Shown here piece after piece: positions 27,514 through 36,590 of a DNA stretch of 64,000 bases. Origin of the DNA: Xenorhabdus griffiniae (GTDB lineage Bacteria; Pseudomonadota; Gammaproteobacteria; Enterobacterales; Enterobacteriaceae); assembly GCF_037265215.1 (NCBI RefSeq), contig NZ_CP147737.1:3070001-3134000 (forward strand), read 5' to 3'. A program made the translations under genes and the position numbers. The notes beneath the pieces were generated by a model. The model saw only the letters and a program-made list of their open reading frames with translations, ran no database searches and was not told the DNA's origin. Within the stretch, counting starts at the first letter, position 1; the number at the start of each line of letters is the position of its first letter.

Positions 27514-28290
27514 CTATTTTAGGTATTTTTGATTTTTTTTACGTTTAGGAGGATCAATTCTATTTTTGACTAAAGATAACTCTGTCCACTCTACATACCC
27601 ATTAGGATATATCCATACCGCAGTTGCTGGACACTCATCACTATCAAACCAATCAGGTATTTCACGAGGTTCTTCTGAAGTTAAATTAGGTAAAAGGTTT
27701 TCTATTACATTTTGGGGTTGATCCCAGAATGGATAATGATATTTAGGAGTGGGTAAAGTTTTTCTAAACAAATCTATTTGTTCTTCGATAGTGCCTTCTA
27801 AAAATTTTCCTTTTTTACCGAGTTTGAGATGCTCTTCTTTCATTAATCTTTCCAATAACCAGAAGAAAATTTCTTTTCTATGTTCGAAAGTGAAATAAGG
27901 AGGAATTTCAATAGAGGTTGGATAAGGTCTTGAATATCTAAATAATGTTTCAAGAGAATTGCCCTCAGACAACATAATAATTTGTTCATATTCATTTTCA
28001 GATACTATATAATCATTATGAGGGAACAACTGAATTGGAAAAATAACTTTTTTACCTCTAACATATCTATAGGTTATTTCAATTAACTCACTAGATCTAT
28101 AAGGTAATCTAGATAATTTATAATCCTCTAAATCGTTTAAAATTTCAATACTTATTCCACCATGAAGTTTTGCCTGAAAATGTTCGCTAATTCCATCTAT
28201 ATTCAAATAATAAGTAACCACATTTGAATCTCTATTATGATTCATCGATATCAAAATAATATTTTTAATATTTAAAGATAATTTTTTCAT
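27514..28290 (-). CDS. Immunity-type protein A1, truncated by frameshift
   Basis: The N-terminal 258 residues of a protein whose full form (346 aa) is at 29967-31007. The first 95 residues form the immunity-type domain that ends KKVIFPIQLFP. The middle is a conserved segment containing YHYPFWDQPQNVIENLLPNL and CPATAVWIYPNGYVEWTE. It then leaves frame at the poly-A tract and stops after a few unrelated residues (NQKYLK). I start at ATG 28290; the ORF opens with GTG three codons earlier. It lies downstream of the displaced toxin's own small immunity gene. Confidence 0.65.
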   Translation of the reverse strand: MKKLSLNIKNIILISMNHNRDSNVVTYYLNIDGISEHFQAKLHGGISIEILNDLEDYKLSRLPYRSSELIEITYRYVRGKKVIFPIQLFPHNDYIVSENEYEQIIMLSEGNSLETLFRYSRPYPTSIEIPPYFTFEHRKEIFFWLLERLMKEEHLKLGKKGKFLEGTIEEQIDLFRKTLPTPKYHYPFWDQPQNVIENLLPNLTSEEPREIPDWFDSDECPATAVWIYPNGYVEWTELSLVKNRIDPPKRKKNQKYLK

Positions 28291-28326
28291 TCTAAACACT
28301 ATACTTATAGATTATATCAAGATTAG

Positions 28327-28370
28327 AAAGATCTCAGCTTAAGAAAAAATTCATTAAAACTGAGATCTTT
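28327..28370. repeat. Inverted repeat AAAGATCTCAG, copy 2
   Basis: AAAGATCTCAG at 28327-28337 pairs with CTGAGATCTTT at 28360-28370, with a 22-base AT-rich loop. It lies immediately after the minus-strand gene that ends at 28376. The shorter loop makes this the best terminator candidate of the three copies. Confidence 0.6.
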
Positions 28371-28375
28371 TAAAA

Positions 28376-28660
28376 TCATATTAACTGAACAGGGAAATTA
28401 ATTTCCCTTCTTTTTTCAATGTAATCCCAAGTGATTCTATGAAATTTATGAATAACTTTAAAATCAATAGGTAGTAGACATGTTAAAAACCCCTCTAATT
28501 CAGAATTAGCAGAAATAAGTTGTATTCCTTCTAAATCTTCAGCAGTAGTAGAAAATATTTTTTCCATATTGTCATGTAAGAAATAAAAAACGATTTTTTT
28601 AGTATCGTAATCGTAATCTATATGTGTGATCTGTACATTACTTTTGTTTAAAGACGGCAT
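28376..28660 (-). CDS. Small immunity-type protein (94 aa), partner of the displaced toxin
   Basis: A single immunity-type domain: it ends KRREINFPVQLI, the FPxQL motif shared with both halves of the 346-residue A-type protein. The frame starts at ATG 28660 and overlaps the 3' end of the toxin cassette by 23 bases, as is usual for a toxin and its cognate immunity gene. No signal peptide, so probably cytoplasmic. The family is not one I can name. The assignment rests on overlap and shared motif. Confidence 0.65.
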   Translation of the reverse strand: MPSLNKSNVQITHIDYDYDTKKIVFYFLHDNMEKIFSTTAEDLEGIQLISANSELEGFLTCLLPIDFKVIHKFHRITWDYIEKRREINFPVQLI

Positions 28661-29330
28661 TTCCGCTCCAAGTATTCATAAATTCAGATTCAGTCATTTT
28701 ATAGCTAGTTTTATTCCAAGGATCTTTTATTAAAACATGCCCTGTTTTAGCATCAACACCGGTAACAACTACAAAATGGCCAATTTTATTACCTTGATCC
28801 CACATTATAGCACTCCAATAACCTAATTTATTTAAATTATCAAAGTTTTCCCATCCTACAAAACCACCTCTCCAGCCAGTATCATGTTTATTAAGATCTC
28901 TAGCCAGTTTTTCAACATCCTTTAATCCTCCACCTAATTCAACTTGGGTAACATCTGTAATATTTCTATCTTTAAGTAACATTTCACCAAAAGCGCCTCC
29001 ACATCCTGTTGGAGTTTTTTGTTTTACAACGTTGGGATCTACTAATTCATCTAATACGTTCCAATTTCCACCAGCACCACCTTTTGGTGAAGCAAGTTTA
29101 ATATTTACTTTATTAAGAACTCCCTCTCCATGTACTACTCCTAAAGGTACTTTAACTCCAGTCAAAAATCCAGCCACATGCTCTAAAGATTTTTGATCAC
29201 CTTGGGCTGCTTTTGCTACCGTTGATTTAATACCTTCCCATGCATAACCATTTCTAATAGAGTCAAATGCATTTGCAACAGCTTGATCCTTTTTAGACAA
29301 ATCACTTATCGCTCTATTTATAGCTGATTC
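28638..29330 (-). pseudogene. Displaced CdiA-CT toxin cassette with intact toxin domain (copy 1)
   Basis: It begins with sequence matching the end of the CdiA-like gene (SDLSKKDQAVANAFDSIRNG) and runs to the same NAVFKQK end. The C39/papain-like core is kept: TPTGCGGAFGEML (the first Cys is the probable nucleophile), GHFVVVTGVD (His) and VLIKDPW (Asp). Nothing upstream gives a start: the frame opens after a TAA near 29337, the only early start codon is a TTG at 29300, and there is no signal or TPS domain. This is how orphan cdiA-CT modules look; it could be expressed only after recombination into the main gene through the shared segment. Confidence 0.8.
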
Positions 29331-29372
29331 TTTTTATGGATCAATATTAATGAAAAAATTTGATGTGATAAT

Positions 29373-29402
29373 AAAACCAGAAGACCGTAAGGGTCTTCCG
29401 GC
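29373..29402 (-). terminator. Intrinsic terminator after immunity-type gene B2
   Basis: On the minus strand CCGGAAGACC and GGTCTTCTGG form a 10-bp stem (one G-T pair) around the loop CTTAC, followed by TTTT. It lies 18 bases after the stop at 29420. Confidence 0.8.
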
Positions 29403-29419
29403 TTTATTTAAAAAAAATA

Positions 29420-29818
29420 TTATTCTATTTCTCTAATATAGTACTTTTCCGAGCCATACCAATGTATAGTTTTGTATTTTTCCGATATAAGTTTTTTATC
29501 ATTTTTGTAATAATCCATGACTTCTTCAGGGGACCAACTACGACCACATGAAAAGAGAGCTTCTTCTTTGATTAATGATTTAATTATTTTTATTTTTTCT
29601 TCTTCCGTATCTACTGATAGTTTCATAAAATTTGCAAAGGGGTCTATATAATATCTATCATTATCCTTATAGTATTCTCTGATTTCATCAGTTATTAGAA
29701 AAAAACCTAATAATTTCATCTTGTTAATTAAACTATCTCCATTTTTTGTAACCATAATCCTTAAAGTATCAGTAGATATATCTTCAACAATAATTGAATT
29801 TTCAGGATATCTGCTCAT
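29420..29818 (-). CDS. Immunity-type protein B2 (132 aa)
   Basis: Paralogue of the protein at 26695-27090, with the same EEALFSCGRSWSPEEVMDYY core and YYIREIE end; they differ mostly in the central third (EIREYYKDNDRYYIDPFANF here), as expected for immunity proteins under diversification. It follows the A-type immunity gene by 148 bases that include an inverted repeat, and it is followed by a good terminator. Its function is inferred only from the CDI context. AAGG lies before the ATG. Confidence 0.65.
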   Translation of the reverse strand: MSRYPENSIIVEDISTDTLRIMVTKNGDSLINKMKLLGFFLITDEIREYYKDNDRYYIDPFANFMKLSVDTEEEKIKIIKSLIKEEALFSCGRSWSPEEVMDYYKNDKKLISEKYKTIHWYGSEKYYIREIE

Positions 29819-29892
29819 TGTACATTTACCTTAACTGAGACTGAAGTAAGAATAGGGTTATAATAAATTCAATAGCTCTTCAATAAATTAAG

Positions 29893-29959
29893 AAAGATCT
29901 CAGTTCCATAAACTTTTTATTAAAGCATACTTAGAACTTTTATTGAACCTGAGATCTTT
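29893..29959. repeat. Inverted repeat AAAGATCTCAG, copy 3
   Basis: The arms AAAGATCTCAG at 29893-29903 and CTGAGATCTTT at 29949-29959 and most of the loop are nearly identical to copy 1. This is part of a duplicated block of about 1.65 kb (26.64-28.3 kb and 29.37-31.04 kb). Confidence 0.6.
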
Positions 29960-29966
29960 TAAATAG

Positions 29967-31007
29967 TTAACTAATCAACTGAATAGGAAAACTAATTTCT
30001 CTACCCTTAGCACAATCCCAACTTAGTTTAGCCAGCATTCCAGTTATTCTTGGTTGAAAAGACATTACAGACATTAACCAATTATCAAGATTTCCTATAC
30101 ATTTAATACTTTCTGCAACTTCTAAATAAATAACAAGTTTTGCTTGAAAATATTTAATTTTCCCATCCACATCAAAACAGTAAGTAATTATATCAGAATC
30201 TTTATCGTGATGTATCCAAGACAACTTAATAGATTTGTATTCTATTTTAGGTATTTTTGATTTTTTTTTGCGTTTAGGAGGATCAATTCTATTTTTGACT
30301 AAAGATAACTCTGTCCACTCTACATACCCATTAGGGTATATCCATACCGCAGTTGCTGGACACTCATCACTATCAAACCAATCAGGTATTTCACGAGGTT
30401 CTTCTGAAGTTAAATTAGGTAAAAGGTTTTCTATTACATTTTGGGGTTGATCCCAGAATGGATAATGATATCTAGGAGTGGGTAAAGTTTTTCTAAACAA
30501 ATCTATTTGTTCTTCGATAGTGCCTTCTAAAAATTTTCCTTTTTTACCGAGTTTAAGATGCCCTTCTTTCATTAATCTTTCCAATAACCAAAAGAAATTT
30601 TCTTTTCTATGTTCGAAAGTAAAAGAAGGATCTGTCTCAACAGAAGTTGGATAAGGTCTTGAATATTTAAATAGTGTTTCAAGAGGATTACCTTCAGATA
30701 GCATAATAATTTGCTCATACTCATTTTCAGTCACCATATAGTCATTATAAGGAAATAACTGAATTGGAAAAATAACTTTTTTACCTCTGATATACCTATA
30801 GGTTATTTCAGTTAATTCCCTAGATTTATGAGGCAATTTAAATAGTTTATTTTCTTCTGAATTGGTTGAAATTTCAATACTTATTCCACCGTAAATTTTT
30901 ACCTGAAAGTATTTATTAATTCCATCTATATTCAAATAATAAGTAACCACATTTGAATCTCTATTATGATTCATCGATATCAAAATAATATTTTTAATAT
31001 TTAACAT
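29967..31007 (-). CDS. Immunity-type protein A2, two-domain (346 aa), after the CdiA-like gene
   Basis: It contains the same domain twice. The N-terminal copy spans about residues 1-95 (NIKNIILISMNHNRDSNVVT to KKVIFPIQLFP) and the C-terminal copy about 262-346 (KLSWIHHDKDSDIITYCFDV to KGREISFPIQLIS); both have a D-x-IVTYY-like strand and a final FPIQL. The middle holds FWDQPQNVIENLLPNL and AVWIYPNGYVEW. I start at ATG 31007, which has GAGGG upstream; the ATG at 31037 has no ribosome site. It is the first gene after the toxin end of the CdiA-like gene, so it is the likely cognate immunity protein. Confidence 0.7.
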   Translation of the reverse strand: MLNIKNIILISMNHNRDSNVVTYYLNIDGINKYFQVKIYGGISIEISTNSEENKLFKLPHKSRELTEITYRYIRGKKVIFPIQLFPYNDYMVTENEYEQIIMLSEGNPLETLFKYSRPYPTSVETDPSFTFEHRKENFFWLLERLMKEGHLKLGKKGKFLEGTIEEQIDLFRKTLPTPRYHYPFWDQPQNVIENLLPNLTSEEPREIPDWFDSDECPATAVWIYPNGYVEWTELSLVKNRIDPPKRKKKSKIPKIEYKSIKLSWIHHDKDSDIITYCFDVDGKIKYFQAKLVIYLEVAESIKCIGNLDNWLMSVMSFQPRITGMLAKLSWDCAKGREISFPIQLIS

Positions 31008-31054
31008 TATAAAACCCTCAAATTTTTTAAAAAACATGAATGTATATCTTTTTT

Positions 31055-31075
31055 AAAGCCACCTTAAGTGGCTTT
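31055..31075. terminator. Hairpin between CdiA-like gene and immunity gene
   Basis: AAAGCCAC and GTGGCTTT form an 8-bp stem with a CTTAA loop. It sits 25 bases after the exoprotein stop and could limit transcription into the immunity gene. The U run is good only in the plus direction, so its effect on the minus-strand genes is uncertain. Confidence 0.45.
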
Positions 31076-31099
31076 TTATAAACTTAAACCTAATACTAA

Positions 31100-32575
31100 T
31101 TACTTTTGTTTAAAGACGGCATTTCCGCTCCAAGCATTCATAAAATCAGTTTCAGTCATTTTATAGCTAGTTCCACCTTCACCTTTCCTTCCTCCTTTCC
31201 AAGGATCTTTTATTAAAACATGTCCTGTTTTAGCATCAACACCGGTAACAACTACAAAATGACCAATTTTACTACCTTGATCCCATATTATAGCACTCCA
31301 AGAACCTAATTTATTTAAATTATCAAAGTTTTCCCATCCTACAAAACCGCCTTGCCAGCCAGTATCATGTTTATTAAGATCTCTAGCCAACTCTTCAGGA
31401 CTTTTCAATCCCCCACCTAGTTTTGTTTGATTAACATCTGTAATATTTCTATCTTTAAGTAACATTTCACCACAAGCACCTCCACACCCTGTTGGAGTTT
31501 TTTGTCCTACAACATTAGGGTCTACTAATTCATCTAATACGTTCCAATTTCCACCAGCACCACCTTTTAGTGTAACAGGTTTAATATTTACTTTATTAAG
31601 AATTCCCTCTCCACGTACCACTCCTAAAGGTACTTTGGCTCCAATTAAAAATCCAGCCACATGCTCTAAAGATTTTTGATCACCTTGGGCTGCTTTTGCT
31701 ACCGTTGATTTAATACCTTCCCATGCATAACCATTTCTAATAGAGTCAAATGCATTTGCAACAGCTTGGTCTTTCTTAGCTAAATCACTTCTTGCTCTGT
31801 CACAATAATTACTTCCAGTTGCACAGGTTACTAAAGCTGCTGCTGCATCAAATGTAGTATCTAATCCAGCTGCTGCCAAATCTCCAGTTTCATATAAGAA
31901 AATTAACACACCATTGACCATTGAAGATGCTACATTCTCGCCAATTTTTTCGCGAACTAATGTTTTTATATATTCCGCATCTGCTTCAAGCGCCTTTCTA
32001 GCCTTATTTCCAGATAGTGAGTTAAATTCAATAGCTATTTCACCAGCATGAGCTCCACTATGAACACCTTCTGCGGTTCCTGAAACAAGCCCTCCTGCAA
32101 TACCGCCAACTATTTTAGTTTTAATTAAACCGCTAGTCGTATCTTTGTAAAAATTATCACCTAAAGATAAAACTGCAATTTCAGCAGCTAGTGCTCCAGC
32201 CGCGGCAGCTTTAGGATCATTATCTCCAATTTCAGCCGCTAAAGCAGAAATTGCAGCATGACTAAATAATTTTCCAGGTATGCCTAAAGCAGGCGTATTC
32301 TCAGCAATTAAATTAGCCCCTTCTGCATGTATTTGATCAGCAACAGTAGATAACAATGCTGTTCTAAAGTTATCCTTAAAACTTCCACCTTGAATAGCGG
32401 TGTTTAAACCTGATTTAATCAAGGTCTGACCGGTAACACGTTGCGCTGTTCTAATCCAATCGCCTTTAGTTAATAGTGCCAATTTAGCTTTATCAGCACC
32501 TCCCGCGGCCTTAGTCCAGCCCATTGCAGAATCGAAACCAGCTAATGCTCCCCCAACTACCATTGAAGTGACCAC
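31100..32575 (-). CDS. CdiA-like exoprotein, C-terminal part with C39/papain-like toxin domain (frameshifted from N-terminal part)
   Basis: The 491-residue continuation of the exoprotein ending at 32557. It has a DUF637-type haemagglutinin region (FDSAMGWTKAAGG, ALLTKGDWIRTAQRVTGQTL, FRTALLSTVADQIHAEGANL), a hydrophobic glycine-rich stretch, a pretoxin segment (DQAVANAFDSIRNG) and a toxin of about 150 residues. The toxin core reads QKTPTGCGGACGEML (Cys364 the probable nucleophile), GHFVVVTGVD and VLIKDPW, matching the Cys-His-Asp order of peptidase C39 / papain-fold proteins. It would act inside a neighbouring cell as a cysteine protease or related hydrolase. The ATG at 32575 is internal; the real start belongs to the upstream frame. 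One T added at 32620-32623 would join the frames cleanly. Confidence 0.85.
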   Translation of the reverse strand: MVTSMVVGGALAGFDSAMGWTKAAGGADKAKLALLTKGDWIRTAQRVTGQTLIKSGLNTAIQGGSFKDNFRTALLSTVADQIHAEGANLIAENTPALGIPGKLFSHAAISALAAEIGDNDPKAAAAGALAAEIAVLSLGDNFYKDTTSGLIKTKIVGGIAGGLVSGTAEGVHSGAHAGEIAIEFNSLSGNKARKALEADAEYIKTLVREKIGENVASSMVNGVLIFLYETGDLAAAGLDTTFDAAAALVTCATGSNYCDRARSDLAKKDQAVANAFDSIRNGYAWEGIKSTVAKAAQGDQKSLEHVAGFLIGAKVPLGVVRGEGILNKVNIKPVTLKGGAGGNWNVLDELVDPNVVGQKTPTGCGGACGEMLLKDRNITDVNQTKLGGGLKSPEELARDLNKHDTGWQGGFVGWENFDNLNKLGSWSAIIWDQGSKIGHFVVVTGVDAKTGHVLIKDPWKGGRKGEGGTSYKMTETDFMNAWSGNAVFKQK

Positions 32576-35500
32576 TGATTTAACTGTGTCACTATTACCC
32601 AGGTCTTTAAAGATCTTAGAAAACCCTCATTTTCAACTACTGAAACTGCCGCTTTACTGGCTACAGCCGCCATACCCGCAGTGATTGCTCCTTGCGCTAC
32701 TGCACTACCACCCGCTAATGAAGCTGCAGCTGGAGCTGCATATCCCGCAGTTACTGCCGCAACAGCGACTGCAATAACTGCCCCAACAACCGGATTTAAA
32801 TGTTTATTAGTTTGATTCCATTCAGTGTAGGCATCTTGGACTTTGTTCCATTGAACATCGCTACGTTTATTAATATCTTTGATCCAAGACATGCCCTGCT
32901 CAGTACTTAGTAAAGTAACGGCATCTTCTAAGATTTGATCATTTTTGGCTTTAATATCGGATGTAATGCCTTGAGCTGCATTAACTGTAAGTGTTCCTCC
33001 TACATTAACTTGAGGTAAAATCCATTTATTTTCTTGATAGCCTTGATCGTTTTGTTTAATGAAAAAACCCTTAGAGACTGTAATGGTTTGTTTAAATTTA
33101 TTAGCTTCTACAGCTTTAAAATTAATTTTTCCTTGTAAACTAGTTAAATTAGTATTTTTACCAGCCTCAATTTTACTGGCTTCAAAAGTACTATCATCTC
33201 TACTTAGAATATTAATATAACCTGTAGAGGCCGAAAACTCAGTTACTACTGGAGTCGTTGTTCGATTAATTTCTTTGATTTCTTTTTTCTTTCCCCACCA
33301 GTTTCGTTTTGTGGCGGTTGATTCATAATATACAGTTTCATCTAAAGCCTGAGCATATAAATATCCGCCTTTAGCAGCTATATCCATAGTACCAGAAGCC
33401 ATAGCTTCTCTTAGAGAACCATTTGAAACATCTGCAAGATTTCTTAAACCTTCAACAGCTAATTTAGTAGCTTTGAATAAAATACTTCCTTCTGAAGTTA
33501 TCGTTAATAAACCATTAGCTCCTAAAGTTGTTCCTTTATGAGTTACATGCTCATAATTATCATCTTTCATAGAATATTTTCTATTAAGAACGGAATCGAA
33601 ACTAATATTATTTCCCGAAGTTACAGTAAGATTTCTTCCAGATATCAAATCAGTGCCTTGGGTTGAAATATCTCCATTAGCTACCAAAGCAAGATCTTTA
33701 TCACTTTTAATAGACGTTATTAAATTAGCATCAAGAAAATAATTTGAATCTGGATCTCCTCTACCATAATCTTTAGCAACAGATACTAAATGATTTCCAG
33801 CTAATAATGAAGTACTTCCCTTAGAATTAATTTGAGCTGCTTGTAGTACGAGAAGTCCGCCAGAATTTATCGCTATATTTCCAGAATTAATAAATGTAGT
33901 TAAGTCTTCTACATTACCCCAATCAAAAGCATATCTTTGATTAAACTTTTTCAAACCTATTGCAATGCCTTTCCCCGCAGTTAAATTAACACTATCAGTT
34001 GCATCTACTTTCACTAAATCATTATTACCGCCACAATTATTTGCTAAGCCCCCTAAACAATTTATCTGCACACCAGCCAAAACCAGATTTTTACCCGCAG
34101 TCATTGAAAGATTTTTAGCAAGAATCGGGCTTCTAAGATCAAAAGGTTCTTTAAGAATTTGTTTTGATATCTGTTCATGAGCTGGGCTCATGATGTAGTT
34201 TTTAAGTTCTTTATCATTATTTTCAATAGTAATATCTTCATTTGCAGAAAATATCATATTTTGGGTTTTACCAATAAGTTTAGTATTCTCAAAAGTAATA
34301 TTTTTTCCAGCTGAAACAATTAAATCTTGTAAAGTACCGATAAAACCAGCTATCGCATAAGGCAAATCAGTATAAGATTTAACCATAGAATCTTCATCAC
34401 TGATGCCATAAACTTTAACATTCCCCTCTTTTGCAATTAAATTAGCAGATTTTGCATATAGTTTAAGTCTTCTAAGATCAATGTTATTACCTGCTATAAG
34501 GGATACTTCGTTTTCCGATCTTAATTCACTTTTTATTGCATTTATATCAGTATTTGCAATAAATTTAAGATCGTTATTAGCTTTTATCGCCCCATGAACA
34601 TTGATTTCATTAGCTTTCAATACAACGTTATTACCTTCAACAGAAATTGAATCGTCATTAGCATTATTCATTCTGTATGCATATTGATCATCTGTTCTAA
34701 AATAAGCATCATCAAGCTGTACAGTATTTATATTAACTGACTTATTAAAATCTACTACCAAATTATTTTCTGCTTTTATCTGGGGGGTTATTTTTAAATA
34801 AGGATTAGGTTCATAATACAAGCCACTGATATAAGAATGATTTAAGTCTTGTCCAGTAAGAATTAAATCTTTTTTAGAGGCAATATTATTAGTACTATTC
34901 AATATATCAGCATAAATATAAGAATTACCCCATGAATGAAGCCCTTCTCTAGAAAATGCCAATTCAAAACCTTTATTTTTAGAAAAAGTATCATTATAGT
35001 CTGTTAACCTATCAAATTTAGATATTACTTTATTTTCTAAATGTTTAGTTCTAACTATTAGATCTCCACTATTAGTGGTAATTCTAGCTCCGATATTTTT
35101 AACTAGATCAGATTTATCTCCCCGAACGTTTTTTTGAATCCATAAGTTATTTCCGGCTGAAATTGAAGGGGAGCTACTAAAATCATTGAAATCACGCTCA
35201 TTTCCGTTTGTAATGACACGTCCTAATAATCTTAAATCGTTTCCAGCTGTTAGTTGAATATTATTTTCAATTTTATTTTTACTTGCTAAAGTAATGCTAC
35301 CTCCAGCACTTACTGATTCAAGTCTAGGAAAAATCTTTTCATTATCCTTAGCGGTTCTTTTATCTAAAGAACCTATAATAATATTATTAGCCCCTATATT
35401 TAAATCTGTTTTAGCTAAAATATTTCTATTCTTAGTTTTATCATTGTTGAATTCACTCACAAGGCTTACATCACCATTAACATTTATAGTAATGTCTCCT

Positions 35501-36342
35501 TGAATACTCCGTAAATCATTTAAATTAACACCAACACCATCTTCGGTAGCTAATATATTGATTTTATTAGCATACATACCACCCAAGGCTTTAGTATCTA
35601 CTGCTAACCTTGGTGAATTTCCTTCACCTTTAATATTACCAATTAACATACCATTTTGGTAATTTATTTGATTAGTACCTTGAATTATGGTTAGATTAGT
35701 TGGCTTTGCTTGAATTTTACTATTTAATTCTAAAGCTCTACTAATGATGTCGATAGAACTTAATTCACCTAAACTACCATCTAAACCTTCGCCATTAATA
35801 TTAATTTTCCCTTTAGTTACTTTTAAAGTATCTAAAAATCCTTCACTATTTAGAGTAGGTTTACCGGTAGTTAATGTTGCATTAGATAGGTTAAAAAATC
35901 CGCAGCCATCACAAGTAATTCCATTAGGATTAGATATCATTACAGCGGCTTTATCACCAGCTATTTCTAATATACCCTTAAGTTGAGATTGGTTTCCATT
36001 CGTTACTTCATTGATAATTAATTTTGCAGTTTTATTTGTAAAATTAGGGTTTTTATCTAAATCCCCTATTATTTCAGAAGTTACTTGTCCCAATGAATTA
36101 TTTAATACCAAACCTTGCTCTTCAACATTAAAATCTTTATAAGTATTGTAAGAGACACCAGCATTATTAGGTTTAGCTATATTAATAACTGGTACATCAT
36201 CAAGTATATCAACTTGAGTTTGAGAATTATTGGGAACTACTGGATTTGCAAAAGCTGAATTGAGAGGGTATATACCTATTAAGTATATAAGTAGATAGCA
36301 GAGTATATTTGCATATTGATTGGGATTATCAGATTTTTTCAT
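32557..36342 (-). CDS. CdiA/FhaB-like exoprotein, N-terminal part (TpsA)
   Basis: 1261 residues: a Sec signal peptide (likely cut after Ala32 in AFANP), a TPS domain to about residue 290 (VPVINIAKP, LVLNNSLGQ, NGNQSQLKG, ISNPNGITCDGCGFF), then a long beta-helix of irregular haemagglutinin repeats (many LTAGNDL, SAGKNITF and AGNNLWIQK-like turns), a WWGKKKE segment, and a hydrophobic Ala/Gly-rich stretch. At ENEG it runs out of frame because the coding strand has only four T (A4 at 32620-32623). With one more T it would read SKIFKDLGNSDTVKSV and continue into the ORF at 31100-32575, giving about 1750 residues. As it stands it makes a toxin-less protein. The partner TpsB is just upstream and also broken. 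Contact-dependent inhibition is the likely original role. Confidence 0.88.
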   Translation of the reverse strand: MKKSDNPNQYANILCYLLIYLIGIYPLNSAFANPVVPNNSQTQVDILDDVPVINIAKPNNAGVSYNTYKDFNVEEQGLVLNNSLGQVTSEIIGDLDKNPNFTNKTAKLIINEVTNGNQSQLKGILEIAGDKAAVMISNPNGITCDGCGFFNLSNATLTTGKPTLNSEGFLDTLKVTKGKININGEGLDGSLGELSSIDIISRALELNSKIQAKPTNLTIIQGTNQINYQNGMLIGNIKGEGNSPRLAVDTKALGGMYANKINILATEDGVGVNLNDLRSIQGDITINVNGDVSLVSEFNNDKTKNRNILAKTDLNIGANNIIIGSLDKRTAKDNEKIFPRLESVSAGGSITLASKNKIENNIQLTAGNDLRLLGRVITNGNERDFNDFSSSPSISAGNNLWIQKNVRGDKSDLVKNIGARITTNSGDLIVRTKHLENKVISKFDRLTDYNDTFSKNKGFELAFSREGLHSWGNSYIYADILNSTNNIASKKDLILTGQDLNHSYISGLYYEPNPYLKITPQIKAENNLVVDFNKSVNINTVQLDDAYFRTDDQYAYRMNNANDDSISVEGNNVVLKANEINVHGAIKANNDLKFIANTDINAIKSELRSENEVSLIAGNNIDLRRLKLYAKSANLIAKEGNVKVYGISDEDSMVKSYTDLPYAIAGFIGTLQDLIVSAGKNITFENTKLIGKTQNMIFSANEDITIENNDKELKNYIMSPAHEQISKQILKEPFDLRSPILAKNLSMTAGKNLVLAGVQINCLGGLANNCGGNNDLVKVDATDSVNLTAGKGIAIGLKKFNQRYAFDWGNVEDLTTFINSGNIAINSGGLLVLQAAQINSKGSTSLLAGNHLVSVAKDYGRGDPDSNYFLDANLITSIKSDKDLALVANGDISTQGTDLISGRNLTVTSGNNISFDSVLNRKYSMKDDNYEHVTHKGTTLGANGLLTITSEGSILFKATKLAVEGLRNLADVSNGSLREAMASGTMDIAAKGGYLYAQALDETVYYESTATKRNWWGKKKEIKEINRTTTPVVTEFSASTGYINILSRDDSTFEASKIEAGKNTNLTSLQGKINFKAVEANKFKQTITVSKGFFIKQNDQGYQENKWILPQVNVGGTLTVNAAQGITSDIKAKNDQILEDAVTLLSTEQGMSWIKDINKRSDVQWNKVQDAYTEWNQTNKHLNPVVGAVIAVAVAAVTAGYAAPAAASLAGGSAVAQGAITAGMAAVASKAAVSVVENEGFLRSLKTWVIVTQLNQWSLQW

Positions 36343-36537
36343 AATTTTTCCATTATAGTATCTTATAATCTCAATTTTTAATAAACAACCTTTAAAAACT
36401 GAGAAGTATAACTAATAAATATGTGCATACACATTTTATCCGTTTCTTACAATTAATATCGGGTTACTTATATCAATTAATAGTGTATTATTTCAGTCAT
36501 TTAATTCTTCCTTCTATATAAGTTGATTTTTACAATT

Positions 36538-36564
36538 GAAACCCATTTATTTCAAATGGGTTTC
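36538..36564. terminator. Hairpin after mini-TpsA 2
   Basis: GAAACCCATTT and AAATGGGTTTC form an 11-bp perfect stem with the loop ATTTC. It lies 27 bases after the minus-strand stop at 36591, ahead of the CdiA-like gene, so the latter may have its own promoter at 36343-36530. Confidence 0.65.
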
Positions 36565-36590
36565 TTTAATCTAACTTGAAACATTAAGTT

